DNA of 64,000 bases from Branchinecta lynchi (Eukaryota; Arthropoda; Branchiopoda; Anostraca; Branchinectidae). Position numbers and translations under genes: made by a program. Location: positions 5,518,001 through 5,582,000 of the forward strand of contig JAKZAP010000011.1 of NCBI GenBank assembly GCA_023053575.1, in the 5' to 3' direction. Under the pieces are notes generated by a model. That model was not told where the DNA came from, ran no database searches, and saw nothing but the letters and a program-made list of their open reading frames with translations. Each line of letters begins with the position of its first letter. The stretch's first letter is position 1. Shown here piece after piece: positions 40,945-51,692 of this stretch.

Positions 40945-41720
40945 ATGCACGAACTTAATCATGGGAAATCTGGGCCCAGCTACCTATGAACGGGGGGGGG
41001 GGGGGGATCAGGACCCATCAAAATGTGTACCTATATATCCTCAAGTAAGTAAGTAAGTAATTTATTTATAACCCGCCGTTTTCAGTATACCAACTTAGAA
41101 TTTGATTCCAGTCAGGGATTAAAAACTTAATTCATGGGCAATTCGGGCCCAGTTGCCCATGAACGTGGAGGGTGGGAGGGTATTTCAGCTCCAAATATAT
41201 ATTCCCATAGTACAAGGAATTTCATCGTCCTATCTCCAGTTATTGTCAAGTTAAAACATTAAAAACTGGACAATCAGCGCCCAATTGTCCTTGAACCAAG
41301 TGGGAGTGGGGTTTGGGACACCTCAAAAGCAAAAAGGGACCCCAATGCTCACAAGCCTACCAGGTTTCAACTTGATACCTATAGATTTCTGTCACGGGTC
41401 ATGCACTTTCCTCTTGGACAGTCTGGACCCAGTTGCCCATGAGCGGGGTGGGTGGGGCATTTGCAACTTCAAAGTATTTTCCCAGCCCTAGGATCTAGAT
41501 GTACAAGGAAAATCATCGTCCTGTATCGAGCTCCTGTCAAGTTATGAACATACTCACTGGGCGATCTGGACCCGATCTTCCCTAAACCGGATGGGTGTGG
41601 GGGTGGCACCCCTAAAAGGCACAACTAGTCTCCAATACCTACAAGTGTACCAAGTTTCAACTTGATGCCTGGACTGGTTCACCAGTTATGAGCTCCACAA
41701 AAACGGTGAAAACCGAAAGC
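40945..41720. repeat. F3 tandem repeat (about five units of 130-150 bp)
   Basis: Units begin TGGGCAATC.GGGCCCAGTTG then CCCATGAAC, at about 40963, 41136, 41268, 41417 and 41558. A related single piece lies at 54500-54620. The first interval is longer because a 45-bp LINE A tail is inserted (41043-41087). Non-coding. Confidence 0.65.
41043..41087 (-). mobile_element. 45-bp LINE A 3'-terminal fragment
   Basis: Only the (TTAC)n tail and the start of the GGCGGGT hairpin of LINE A (read on minus) are present, inside an F3 unit. An exceptionally short retrotransposition product. Confidence 0.65.
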
Positions 41721-41813
41721 CCCCGCATGAGTGGATTGTTCGTAAATGATCACTCCACTAAATAGCTTTCTATGCAGTTCTGCAAGTTTCTAATTCAGTT
41801 CATTTATTTTTAG

Positions 41814-42104
41814 GTTTTCATTAGCTGGATTGTCAGTAATGGTCGATTCAGTGATGTATGGAAGATTCACTTTCTCGCATTGGAATTTTATTGAATTCAA
41901 CGTTTTAACAAATGGCGCCTCATTTTTTGGAACTCACCACCCCCTTTGGTACCTTACGGAAGGGTTACCCCCAATTCTTGGACCTCTCTACATAATCCTT
42001 GTTGCAGATTGGATAAAAGCCTTTCAGAGGGTGACAAGTACGAAGTTTCAGACGAGTTCAACCATTCTGAGGGCTACGTTGTTCTTCGTGTGCTTAGCGT
42101 ACAG
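41814..42104 (+). CDS. PIGB: GPI mannosyltransferase 3 (PIGB), coding exon 4
   Basis: The exon's first G completes the Met split from exon 3. It encodes 97 residues including LSVMVDSVMYGRFTFSHWNF, FNVLTNGASFFGTHHPLWYL and TEGLPPILGP. These match the (D)xxxYGxWxxxxxNFxxFN and G-F/S-HPxxWYxxxGxP blocks of PIG-B, with membrane helices between. It ends phase 2 (TAC AG) at donor GTAGGT, joining C at 50150 to give Ser. Confidence 0.92.
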
Positions 42105-42295
42105 GTAGGTTTTAGGGCGTGTTCGAACCTCCTACCAGTTATTACTAAAAGCTACCGCCGTCGTTGCAATCTGGACATCATTTACACAGGCTAGAGCGAG
42201 GTTGGTTTTGTTTTTGTTACTGTGGTATAGTATAGTTATTTTTATTTCTGCCGAAGCCGGCGAGTAAATAAAAAAAAAAAAAAAAAATTCTATTC

Positions 42296-42330
42296 ATCCG
42301 CAAGACCAAAGATTCGATGGGATCCTAAAG
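42296..42330 (-). mobile_element. F1 terminal fragment
   Basis: CAAGACCAAAGATTCGATGG then GATCC on the plus strand is the ACAAGACC..GGGATCCC end of an F1 element. The rest of the element is missing or unrecognisable. Confidence 0.5.
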
Positions 42331-43040
42331 GAGAATATTTATTGGACTTCTTCATCCAGATTCCAGACCAATGGATCTTAGGAACTTCCAGTCTTCACTA
42401 GATCCCGTAATCATGTTATTTATTCCTAATCAACCATTTAGCCAAATCTTTCCTTTCAATATCAAGGTTTAAATTAAAATTCTGTACAAAGAGGCCATGG
42501 TTAGAGAGAGATGGTCAAAGCCAAAACACAAGGTCGATTGATAAACCTGGTACAAATATAGAACAACCCATTCGAAATATAACTAATAATTTAAATAAAT
42601 AAGAATTATTCCATGACCCACCAATAGATGGGAACCCACCCCACAAACCCAACGACGCTCGGCAACGATCAACCCGAAATCCGGTCGAATAGAAATCCAA
42701 TGTGCGACAGAGGGTAGCCTATGACTGGCAACTTGTAGGCTATACACCTAACGAAACACTATACAAAAAAATACTATCAAATATGATCCGTAGTCAGCCT
42801 GGGGTGAAGGAATATGTACTTTCAATTTTTTATTTGTTATTAATTCTTGAACTAGCATTATTATTGTATTTGGAAGAGATGTATTGTAATCAATATATGG
42901 TAGTTAAAGACGCCACAAAAGTGAGAACCGCGGTCTATCAGTGCTTAATTTTAGTTGCTGAACTTTCCATTTATAGCGGGTCTCATAAGCATGAATGAGG
43001 TTTTATTCAAACAATGTGTATTCAACCTTGGGCATCAATG

Positions 43041-43344
43041 CCCGATGAAAAATTTGTAGCCTGCGTAGTAGTATGGTAGTAGTACGAAAACGTTGCATGT
43101 AATACTATGTAATAGCAAAGAATACTATCATTTGATGTGCCTTAGACTGGTCCAATTTTATGTAGTAGTATTCAGTAGCATCGTGTCTTTCCATAGTAGC
43201 CTCCAGTCTTTCTAATAGTAGCATATAGTAGTATGCAGTAACACGGTAGCTTTGAAGTAGAACCATGTAGTAGCATCGTTAGTACTGTATGCTACTTTTT
43301 CGTACTACTTCATAGTACTATTTTGAGATAAATTTTTCATCGGG
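43041..43344. mobile_element. ~304-bp TIR element, GTAGTA-rich
   Basis: Ends CCCGATGAAAAATTTGT and the complement ATAAATTTTTCATCGGG form ~17-bp TIRs. The interior is rich in TAGTAGTA / AGTACTA words that can fold back. TSD not clear. Flanks carry a repeated AATGTGTATTCAACC. Non-coding MITE. Confidence 0.55.
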
Positions 43345-43737
43345 TGTGTATTCCCTCAATGTGTATTCAACCCAAACAATGTATTCAACCTTGCCAAGAA
43401 GGGCCGAAATATCGCTGATGAAGAATCGTAGCTGATGTAACCGTTGTAAACATTGTTTGAATAAATGTTTCAAAGTCAGCTTGGGCTCAAAGAATATTTA
43501 TGGTGAGGTTGCTCAGCGAAAAAATACTCGAACGGAAGTATGGAGGTGGTTCCGACCGTTCATATTTCACCTATAATAAAAAAACAATGTACAGTGAATA
43601 TTTGTGAAATTAGGCAAAATATTGGTTAACAAATATAGAGTTTCAGTTTTAGTCACTTTTAGTCATATGAGGAAGCGTTAGATATATTTGTGAATTAGAA
43701 GAGCCCGGTTATGAAGAGTCTGTATCGGTTTCGCATT

Positions 43738-43938
43738 TTATTTGAATGCTGCCATATACATGAGTGGACAATACGTAAGATGGATATGTATCAAAGCAAA
43801 ATAAATCAGGCGTAGGATTTCATATGTTAAAAAAGTGCTGATCCGGGTTATACCAACGCCTTGGGCAACTTTAACCTGTATAAATACATAAAATTGAAAC
43901 GTACTCGAGCAGGAGCTTTGAATGCTTGCCCAAACCAT
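43738..43938 (-). pseudogene. LINE RT thumb-domain fragment
   Basis: A 66-codon minus frame with KVAQGVGITRISTFLTYEIL followed by RLIYFALIHIHLTYCPLM. This resembles the LINE segment K.s.giGil.klR.fLp...LrllY.aLi...L.Yc...W located after the RT domain. It belongs to a LINE different from A, B and C. Isolated remnant. Confidence 0.6.
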
Positions 43939-44011
43939 ATGCTAACTCGATTCGTGGTATAGGTTTTAGTATTATCTTTAGTGCGTGTATATATTTTCTT
44001 TAATTTTTTTC

Positions 44012-45144
44012 TTTTTGGGATCCCAAAACGTAAGTGGAGGGATACCTATGACATCGCGAAAGTTGTCCGTCCGTCCGTCTGTAAGCACGATAACTCTCGA
44101 AGAAAATGAGATATTTTGATGAAACTTGGTGTGAGGATTCGTTAGGACCAGCCAAGTTCGTAGATGGGCTTTGTAGCCCTACATTTAGGGGGGGGAGGGG
44201 GTTCAAATTAAGGAGCAAACAAAATATTTTGAAACAGCTAATGTGATAGTCGTTTATGGGGTAAGAAGACATGCTGAGCACGATGGTGAAAACTGTTTTG
44301 TCATCGGACGAGCAGTTCGCCCGGAATCCGGCCAAAACCGGAAAGTTTGTTAAAAGTAATAGTTTTATTTGAAGTTGATTAGATGTTCGATTTAGGGGTA
44401 GGAAGACATGCTGAAGACGATGGTGAAAACCATTTTGGTTCGCCCTAACGACAAGTAGTTCGCCCGGAATCCGGAATTTCGAGTTGATTAGATGTTCGAT
44501 TTAGGGCAAGAAGACCTGTTGAACACTTATGTGAAAACAATTTTCTACCCGGAGATGTAGTTCGCCCGGAATCCGGTGAAAACCGGAAAGTTGGTTAAAA
44601 GTAAAAGTTAATCAGAAGTTGATTAAATGTTTGCTTAATGGGTAAAAAGACATGTCGAACACGATTGTGAAAATTATTTTCTCGCTGGACAACTAGTTCG
44701 CCCTTAATCCGGCCAAAACCGGAAAATTTGTTAAAAGCAAAATTTCGATTAGGTGACAGATTAAGGGGTAAGAAGAGAGGCTGAGTCGGTTTATGACAAT
44801 ATTTTTTTTACCCGGACATATAATTATTCCGGAATCCGGTTGTAACTGGATTTTTTCTTAAGTCCAACTTTTATTCAAAGTTGATTAGATGTTCTTTATT
44901 GGGATAAGGAGGTACGCTGGTTTTGTTTCTGTATTTTTTTTTTTTCTGGACTAGTAGTTCGCTCGGAAATCGGCAGGAAGTCTAGGTCAGTATCGTCAAA
45001 ATAGATATGGCTTATAGAGGTATATCTGAACTTGGTTTTCTCTGATGATTAGCCTGTCCAAGACTGGATCTGGCGAAGACAAGACTCGATTTTCCGAATC
45101 AAATATTATATTTTTGGGATCCCATCGACACCTTTGGTCTTGTT
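44012..45144 (+). mobile_element. F1 element copy d
   Basis: Starts TTTTTGGGATCCCAAAACG, with a GTCY tract (44065-44083) and about five diverged 137-bp monomers (44240-44860). It ends TTTTTGGGATCCCATCGACA then CTTTGGTCTTGTT. Both termini intact. Non-coding. Confidence 0.75.
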
Positions 45145-45787
45145 CTTTATGTACTCTGCTTTTTCCCTTGTGTAAGCGGGCAAAAATAAATATGTGTGTG
45201 TATTTATTGAACTCCCGATCGGACTTCTTCCTCCAGACCAGACTGTCGTGTCTTATCGAGGGCCTTATGGCTTTTCAGTATTCATTAGACCCGTAAGTAT
45301 GTTATGTATCTCTAACCAATCAGATCCATTAGATAATTCCGTTCTGTCTTTTATTTCTGGTCTGGCCTAGATCACGACCGGAATACCAGTGCAAGTCGAA
45401 AACTCGGAGAATATTCTCATCCATATGTTCCTTATCAGATACACCACCTTTAGCTGATAAGTTTTATCGGAGAATGTCCGAAATTTTCAGTTTTCATCAG
45501 AACGCTATCATACCTTTCATTTACAGGGTAATATTACAAAGCAGTCTTCTTATTTATTTCTATACCAACACAAACAACTTTGTTTTAATAAAAACAAATT
45601 TTATTAAATTTAATTTTAATTGTTATTTTATTTATTATTACATTTGGTGACAAGCTATTTTATTGCAACCTACGGATTCCTATTTTCACCTGGAATCCGG
45701 ACGACCTTACGACTTTGTAGGAAAACGAAAACGGAAAATCGATATTGTACACTGTACAAAGTTTCTCCGAATAAGGATGCAGTATTT

Positions 45788-45879
45788 GCTACTGGGATTA
45801 ATCTTATCTCTGTTGGGATAAGCTTAATCCGAATTAGGGGTAATCTTATCTCAATAAAGATAAGATTAATCCCAGTAGG
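45788..45879. mobile_element. Short palindromic MITE (~88 bp) flanked by TA
   Basis: Inverted ends TACTGGGATTAATCTTATCT (45790-45809) and its complement (45858-45877), with TA as the outermost pair, as for TA-targeting MITEs. The interior repeats the word GGGATAAGCTTAATCC in partial form. Confidence 0.6.
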
Positions 45880-46199
45880 AAGTACTGAAGGATATTTTTT
45901 TTTACAGTGTATGTCTTCTTATCACTACATCGGAACACGAAACAGTCCAGTAAAGGTATGACAACATGCCTACCGAAATTACAGGTTTCACCAGATTCTG
46001 TCGGTATTATAAACCAAGCAGGTAAACAAACCGGATTGATCGATTCACGATGCCAGCTTAGCGACTATTTAACTCTAAATCGCTCTGTCAAGCTACCAAA
46101 ATTCCGGATTTTGAGGGATTCCCCGTCGAATATTGGTCCCGCAGGAAAAACAAGTAAAAGTGTTCTGACCCAGCGTGTTCATTTACCCTCGTTTTGACA

Positions 46200-46830
46200 C
46201 TGTAGCCGATTTCAGATAAAATTTTGCTTTTCGTAACAATTCGGAAACAATTACTTGTCCGTCGCGAAACCAAACTTCAGATATGAATTCAGCATTTTTT
46301 ATTTTTTTTTACCCCAATATCGGATTTATAATCGACTTCAGAAAAGTTTTAACTAGTTTCGGCCGGATTCCAAGCGAACTACTTAATATAATTGCAATAA
46401 TAAGGCTTCCGCCTCTATTTCGGGAAAAAAAAAGAAGATTAAAAAATGAATTCGTCATGTCTCATTCAGAAAACTTCAGCTTCGTCAACTTCAGATAAAA
46501 CTTTTACTTTACCAAATTTTTCGGTTTTAGACGGATTCCAGGTATATTATTTGTCTGGCGAGGAAGTAAGTTTCAAAAATAGATTTACCGTGTCTCCTCA
46601 CCCCTAATTCAGCTACTGCATTAGCTTTTAAAGAATACTTTTTCGGCCCTTTATTTGAAACCCCCTCCCCCCTCCTTAATGTAAGGCTACAGGTCCCATT
46701 TACGAACTTGACCTGTACTTTGACTCAAAGGATCGTCTCACACAAAGTTTGAACAAATATCTCAACCCCCTCGAGAGTTATCGTCCTAACAGACAGACAG
46801 GGTTTTGGCATCACGAGAATAACTCGAGAA
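46200..46830 (-). mobile_element. Old, diverged reverse F1-like copy
   Basis: Contains reversed F1 words: TCGGCCGGATTCCAAGCGAA, a CAGATAAAACTTTTACTTT-like block, TTTGAAACCCCCTCCCCCCT, CTCGAGAGTTATCGTCCTAA then CAGACAGAC. Terminal GGGATCCC is lost. Older than copies a to e. Confidence 0.5.
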
Positions 46831-47168
46831 CGTTACTTGGCTCAGCTGCTTCTAAATTTCCATAGACCTTTATTACTTTTTCTTAAATCATTTCCAGCTA
46901 AATGAAGCGGGTGGTGTGGCCAAAACATGGCTATTTGGAAAATGGTTTACCTTAATATCGCACTTCCAGCGGAATAAAGGCTGTACTAGTTGCGCAGATT
47001 GCTATAACTGTTCTTGCTATAACTGAGCTCGCTTGTTTATAACTCACACATAACTCACATCTCATTCCAGAGCAAAATAACACTAGGTCTCACATATGAT
47101 ACGGACGGACAAATAATGCCAGTTAAGGAGTCGTTGAAATTTTCAGGTTTAATTTATGATCAGTTTTT

Positions 47169-48112
47169 ATGGCACTTGCCTTCCGGCCAAGTGCCATATA
47201 CCGATCACTTTTCCGTCGGTCTGTCGGTCTGTCTGTCGGTCAGTCGGTCGGTTAGTCCGTCGGTCGGTCGGTTAGTCCGGTGTTTGCGAGTTAGGGTACT
47301 TCCAGATAAGCTAGGACGGTGAAACTTGGCAGGCATGTGAGGGACCCGACCAAACTAAGTTGGGAATTGTCACTTGCCTGATCCGACCATCGTGGGGGGA
47401 GGGGAGCCGGAATCCGGAATTTAGTGGCATGCATAACTTCCGAACGGGTTATCGGATCATAATGAAATTTGATATTTGGGAAGACGTCGTGTCTCAGATG
47501 TCCCATTTCAAGTCCGGACCGAATCCGATGAATGTGGGGGGGGAGACCGGAAATCATGTGACACGCTTAGAGTTGAAGGATCGGGATGAAACTTGGTGAG
47601 AGGAACAAGCACTAGCCCTAGGTACATCACTGACAGAACCGGACGGGATTCGTGCACTGTGTTGGGATTTGGAGATTTCGGAGTCCCCCTACCTGCATTA
47701 CCCCTGGATTGTCGGAAGTGACAATGTCCAAATCAATCTGGTCTCGACCCCAATACGCGTGAAAAGTTCCATGGTGCTGGCACACCTGCAATTACCCTAA
47801 TTCCCGTACCACAAGATTTCCGGAACCTTGCTGCAGCTCCCCACAATACGCGAATCCGTCAGGTTCTATAAATGACGCACCTAGTGTTTGTATTTCTCCT
47901 TCCCGTCCAGTCAAATACCGATCCCTCTATGATAGTTGGGCCACACGCTTCCAGATTCCCCTTCCCTTCACTCCGCCCTGGGTTTTCCTAATCCGGGAAA
48001 TGACAATATCCAAGTTAATCTGGTTAGGTCCCTAATACGCGTTACAATTTTCATCTGGCCCCTTTGGAAGCACCTTAACTCGCGTGCCATAAGTTTCCGG
48101 AACCAAGGTTCA
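47169..48112 (+). mobile_element. F2 element copy, truncated at its 3' side
   Basis: Starts with hairpin ATGGCACTTG..CAAGTGCCAT (47169-47197), then an expanded GTCY tract (47214-47280) and AAGCTAGGACGGTGAAACTT. Several monomers follow. The end is lost near 48112, where a LINE tail begins. Confidence 0.7.
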
Positions 48113-48761
48113 AGGTTCAAGGTTATCTTTATTTGCAAAAAAAAGTCTATCATTATCACTTTCCGCTGCTGAGAGCAGAGCTCGAGCGCACACAGAAAAA
48201 ATAAATAAAACCAAATTAACTTAAAAATGAAGAATCATACCCAATAACATCCATCCGCTATATAATCATACAGCTAACCGAGAGCAAGGCCAAGGCACAT
48301 TCACAATTAAACAAAAATAAATATATAAATAATAATTAAAATTAAACAAGGATGGGAACGTCGATAGACTTTATATAAATAACAAAAGAAGAGACAACCG
48401 GAAAGTGAGAATCACTTCCCTAACTTCTGAAATTCTCAATCAGCATTCTTCTAAGCCGTGATTTTATAGCAGATATTCCTACCGTTAAATCCATAATTAA
48501 CTTCACACTCTCCCAGTGAAGAGGAATGAGATACTGAAGACAGAACCTGGACCTTTCAGTAACAACCCCTTCTAAAGCTAAGTGCACACACAGCCCGGTA
48601 AGATTCCGCACGCGAAAACGCGCATGCGAAATTCGCTTCACTGTGCCCGACAGGTTTTTCAGATAAAATGAAATTCGAACGGGAAACTTGGCCCCAGATT
48701 TGAAAAATCCACTGCTTAGCCTACAGTCAGATGATCCTGATTGATTGCCGAATGTCTGCAA
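48108..48761 (-). pseudogene. LINE 3' end remnant
   Basis: The minus-strand frame 48420-48761 ends RFCLQYLIPLHWESVKLIMD then LTVGISAIKSRLRRML. This is the FF..R....WN.LP..vV.A.s...FK.rL pattern at the C terminus of many LINE ORF2 proteins. A poly-A-containing 3' UTR follows to a tail of three ACCTTGA units (48108-48122 on plus as AAGGTTC). 5'-truncated. Confidence 0.55.
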
Positions 48762-50149
48762 ATTCTCTGTTCATTAAAAAATGTATATTTTATATTGTTT
48801 ATATAAAATACAGGAGGTGTAGCCGATGTAATTTTGGACAGTTCTGAGGAGTATCAAAGAAAGATGCAATTAAGGAACTTCTTTGATTGACCAGTATTTT
48901 CCTCTTATTGCAGCAAGTGTATGAAATGTCGCTGTTCAACTGTAAAACTATTCAGACTTCCTGTAGATAGCCTAGAAAACAATTAAGTTTGCTCACCTGG
49001 TAGGTTGCATTCAGCAGACACTTGCAGCCAAGATCTTTCTCTAACAGACATGGTTTGTTAACTCCCCCACAGTGGCCGAATCTCGCACGTAGGCTACCTG
49101 CAAAAGGACATCTAGAAGGTGTCCTCTTGCCGATCGTCAAGTTCCATCCGAAGTGTTTCTTGCGAACTGTCGATTTCTGCCGGGATCGGAATCCGGAGAG
49201 TTGTGGACAGTTTCATCATCCGTTCGTCTCGAGTTTGACTGAGCCCAGTTTCACAGAGGATTAGTAATGATGACGAAATCTCCCGAATTGAGGGGCTACC
49301 CACTCCTCGACACCTGTTGTCGCGGTTTTCACCCCTTTTTTCACCAACCAATACCAGCGATGCCGGCACCGGGTACTTGCTGTATACTAAAATCGATAGC
49401 GTGCAACCCCTCAACTTCAATCACCGCCACCTGCGCCCACCCAGGGGCGGTTGCGTGCCCTTATTTGCAGAGGTTTGCCACAAAGTGATTAATTAGTCTA
49501 ATATGTTTTATTCTATGATTGTAATAGCCAGCGTACTTTAGCATCTTCTACGGAAGAAAGCTATCCCCCCCCCCCCTAAGCCTCAGAGAATCGTACTCTC
49601 AGACGCATGTTTTGAGTTTGTGAGCAAGAACCCCAGCAAGAAATATTAACTTAAATTGAAATTAAAATGAATGAAAATCTAATGCTAAACTAATGCTGAT
49701 TACCGGAAGGCTGCTTTCCTAAAGAAGATTATATGCCGGCTGATTAACTCAATTGTTCTCGCAATTATTGCTCTCCACGTTATGAGAAGGTCTCTACTTG
49801 ATTTTTTGTCACAGTTAGGGGGGGGGGGAGACTCAGAAAAGCTTCTTCAAATAGCCTAGATTACTTCCTCTTTGGCTTTCCGGACTCGGCTTTCCAACTC
49901 GGTACAGGATCTTCGATCCCAATAAAAATATTAATTTGATTGAACGTTGATTGTGCTCAGATAAAGTCTAACAGATGTTGTTTTAAATGCCTTATGACGA
50001 GCCCTTTGTATAATAATTCTCATTTACTTATTGTTCTTTCATTTTTCGTTTATTTATGCTGTTCCATTTTTTTCTTTTGCGATGTGCCGGCAAAGAGTAA
50101 AATGAAAATACATAAATTGACCCGCGTTTTTTATTTGTTTGTATTTTAG

Positions 50150-50263
50150 CCTCCAACCCCACAAAGAACATCGCTTCCTGCTGCCTGTTATGCCGTTGTG
50201 TGCTCTGCTTGCTGGCATATTCTGTAGCAATGTTTTCCAGACACACAGGAATAAAAAAAGGTG
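50150..50263 (+). CDS. PIGB: GPI mannosyltransferase 3 (PIGB), coding exon 5
   Basis: A small 114-bp exon found from phase and similarity. After GTATTTTAG its first C completes Ser, and it encodes LQPHKEHRFLLPVMPLCALL, the highly conserved HKE.RF..PV.P motif of GT22 enzymes, then a helix and a basic end HRNKKRW. It ends phase 2 (TG) at donor GTAAGT 50264; G at 56512 restores Trp. Without this exon the motif would be missing, so it is essential to the model. Confidence 0.9.
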
Positions 50264-50574
50264 GTAAGTAGTTCAAACCGTGCCATGAGTTTTGATTGGT
50301 AAGTATATGTGCCGCATATTAGTCTCTTTTAGGGACGGTTATCACGAGCTGAAAAGCGCCTTCTTATGTAAGCCGGCGCCGGCACCGACTGGGCACCTCG
50401 GTACCGGGCACTTGCTGTAAAATCGAGAGTAGGCAACCCCTCTGCTGCTTCGGAAAGTTGAAGAACTTTTAACCCAGTTTTCACCCGTTGGAAACTGAAT
50501 CAGTTTTCTCATAAAGTCCAGAGAGTCTCTGCGGAAAGTTGAATACTTCGTGGGAATTTTAAAAGTGTAAAAAA

Positions 50575-51091
50575 ACAAGAGCTACGAGCTCATATGGCAC
50601 TTGTTACGAGTAGGCACGGCTCGGTTATGTCAATGACGTATCTAGTGTTTGCTAGGTGTCTTCCCACCAAGTTTCATCTCGATCCCTCCACTCATAGCGT
50701 TTCGCAAGATTTCCGGTTGCCCCCTCCAGCTCCCCCCAAAAGTCACCGGATCCGGTCCGGATTTTAAGTGGGTCGTCTGAGGCATGAGATCTTTCCAAAT
50801 ATCAAGTTCCATCGAGATCCGATCACCCGTTCAAAAGTTATAAATACCGCAAGATTCCGGATTCCCCCTCCCTCCACTCCCCCCACAGTGCCCGAATCGG
50901 CTGGGTTATGTCAATGATGTATCTAGAGTTTGCTAGGTGTCTTCCCACCAAGTTTCATCTCGGTCCCTCCCCTCATAGCGTTTCCCAAGATTTCCGGTTG
51001 CCCCCTCCAGCTCCCCCCAAAAGTCACCGGATCCGGCCCGTATTTTAAATGGGTCGTCTGAGGCATGAGGTCTTTCCAAATATCAAGTTTC
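50575..51091 (-). mobile_element. F2 element, truncated reverse copy
   Basis: Starts on plus with ACAAGAGCTACGAGCTCATA then TGGCACTTG. It contains two ~250-bp blocks (TGTCAATGACGTATCTAGTG.. and TGTCAATGATGTATCTAGAG..) that are near-identical repeats, then stops near 51091 without the hairpin terminus. Confidence 0.7.
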
Positions 51092-51287
51092 ACACTTAAA
51101 AGTTCTTAACTGACTAAAGAAGGGAAAGAAACATGGCAAGCGTCATAAAGGATGTCTTCGTTGGAATAAGCGAGAATCGAAGGCGTAACTAGTAAACCAA
51201 ATTTATTGTAAAATTTAGGGATTTAAAATTTTCCCGGCTTCCAGAAAATGACTACGCAAGCTTAAATTAATTCGAAATTGTGAATGC

Positions 51288-51600
51288 CATAGTGGTGTAG
51301 TGGTTAAGGCGGGAGAATTTAAATGTGGTTTCGGAGAAAGTTCGTGCCTCTACTGATCCTCTTTTGATTTGGTATACCACGAATCGTGTGAGACATAAGC
51401 AAGTCAGATTGGTCGAGTGGTTAAGGCGCCAGACTTCATTTTCCCCGCTTCCAGAAAACGACTATTCAACCTTAAATTAATTCGAAATTGTGAATGCCAT
51501 AGTGGTGTAGTGGTTAAGGCGGGAGAATTTAAATTTGGTTTCGGAAAAGGGTCGCGGGTTCGTACCCCTTCGGATCTTTATTTTGAAAAAGACTGTGAGT
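51288..51600 (+). repeat. Duplicated tRNA-like units with a broken tRNA-Leu 5' half
   Basis: Two copies of a ~190-bp unit (about 51225-51400 and 51440-51600) each contain GTGGTGTAGTGGTTAAGGCG, an A-box-like sequence. The second also has GGGTTCGTACCCC, a B-box-like sequence. Acceptor stems do not pair, so these are tRNA-derived relics. Between them (51405-51439) lies the 5' half of tRNA-Leu, ending at ...CCAGACTT, the anticodon loop. Confidence 0.6.
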
Positions 51601-51609
51601 TATAAGCAT

Positions 51610-51692
51610 GTCAGATTGGCCGAGTGGTTAAGGCGCCAGACTTAAGATCTGGTCCCCGTCAGGGGTCGTGGGTTCGAACCCCACATCTGACA
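51610..51692 (+). tRNA. trnL-UAA: tRNA-Leu (anticodon UAA)
   Basis: 83 nt. The acceptor stem GTCAGAT/ATCTGAC pairs perfectly with discriminator A. The anticodon stem CCAGA/TCTGG encloses loop CTTAAGA, giving anticodon TAA. There is a long class II variable arm, and the T arm GTGGG TTCGAAC CCCAC is perfect. The A box (TGGCCGAGTGG) and B box (GGTTCGAACCC) are canonical. A pol III T-run lies at 51699-51702. It decodes UUA. Confidence 0.93.

Larger units (their letters stand above)
38112..41813 (+). other. PIGB intron 3
   Basis: 3.7 kb GT-AG intron almost entirely made of an F2 element, a truncated LINE A and an F3 tandem repeat. Confidence 0.8.
42105..50149 (+). other. PIGB intron 4 (8.0 kb)
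   Basis: Contains F1 and F2 copies, LINE fragments and small TIR elements. Stretches 42341-43040, 43345-43737, 45145-45789 and 48780-50149 show no feature I can name, apart from a block at 42341-42480 that resembles 45202-45360. Confidence 0.7.

Noticed and set aside
51288..51375. Functional second tRNA gene at GTGGTGTAGTGGTTAAGGCG
   Set aside because: A-box-like sequence only; the acceptor and T stems do not form and no clear anticodon stem is present.
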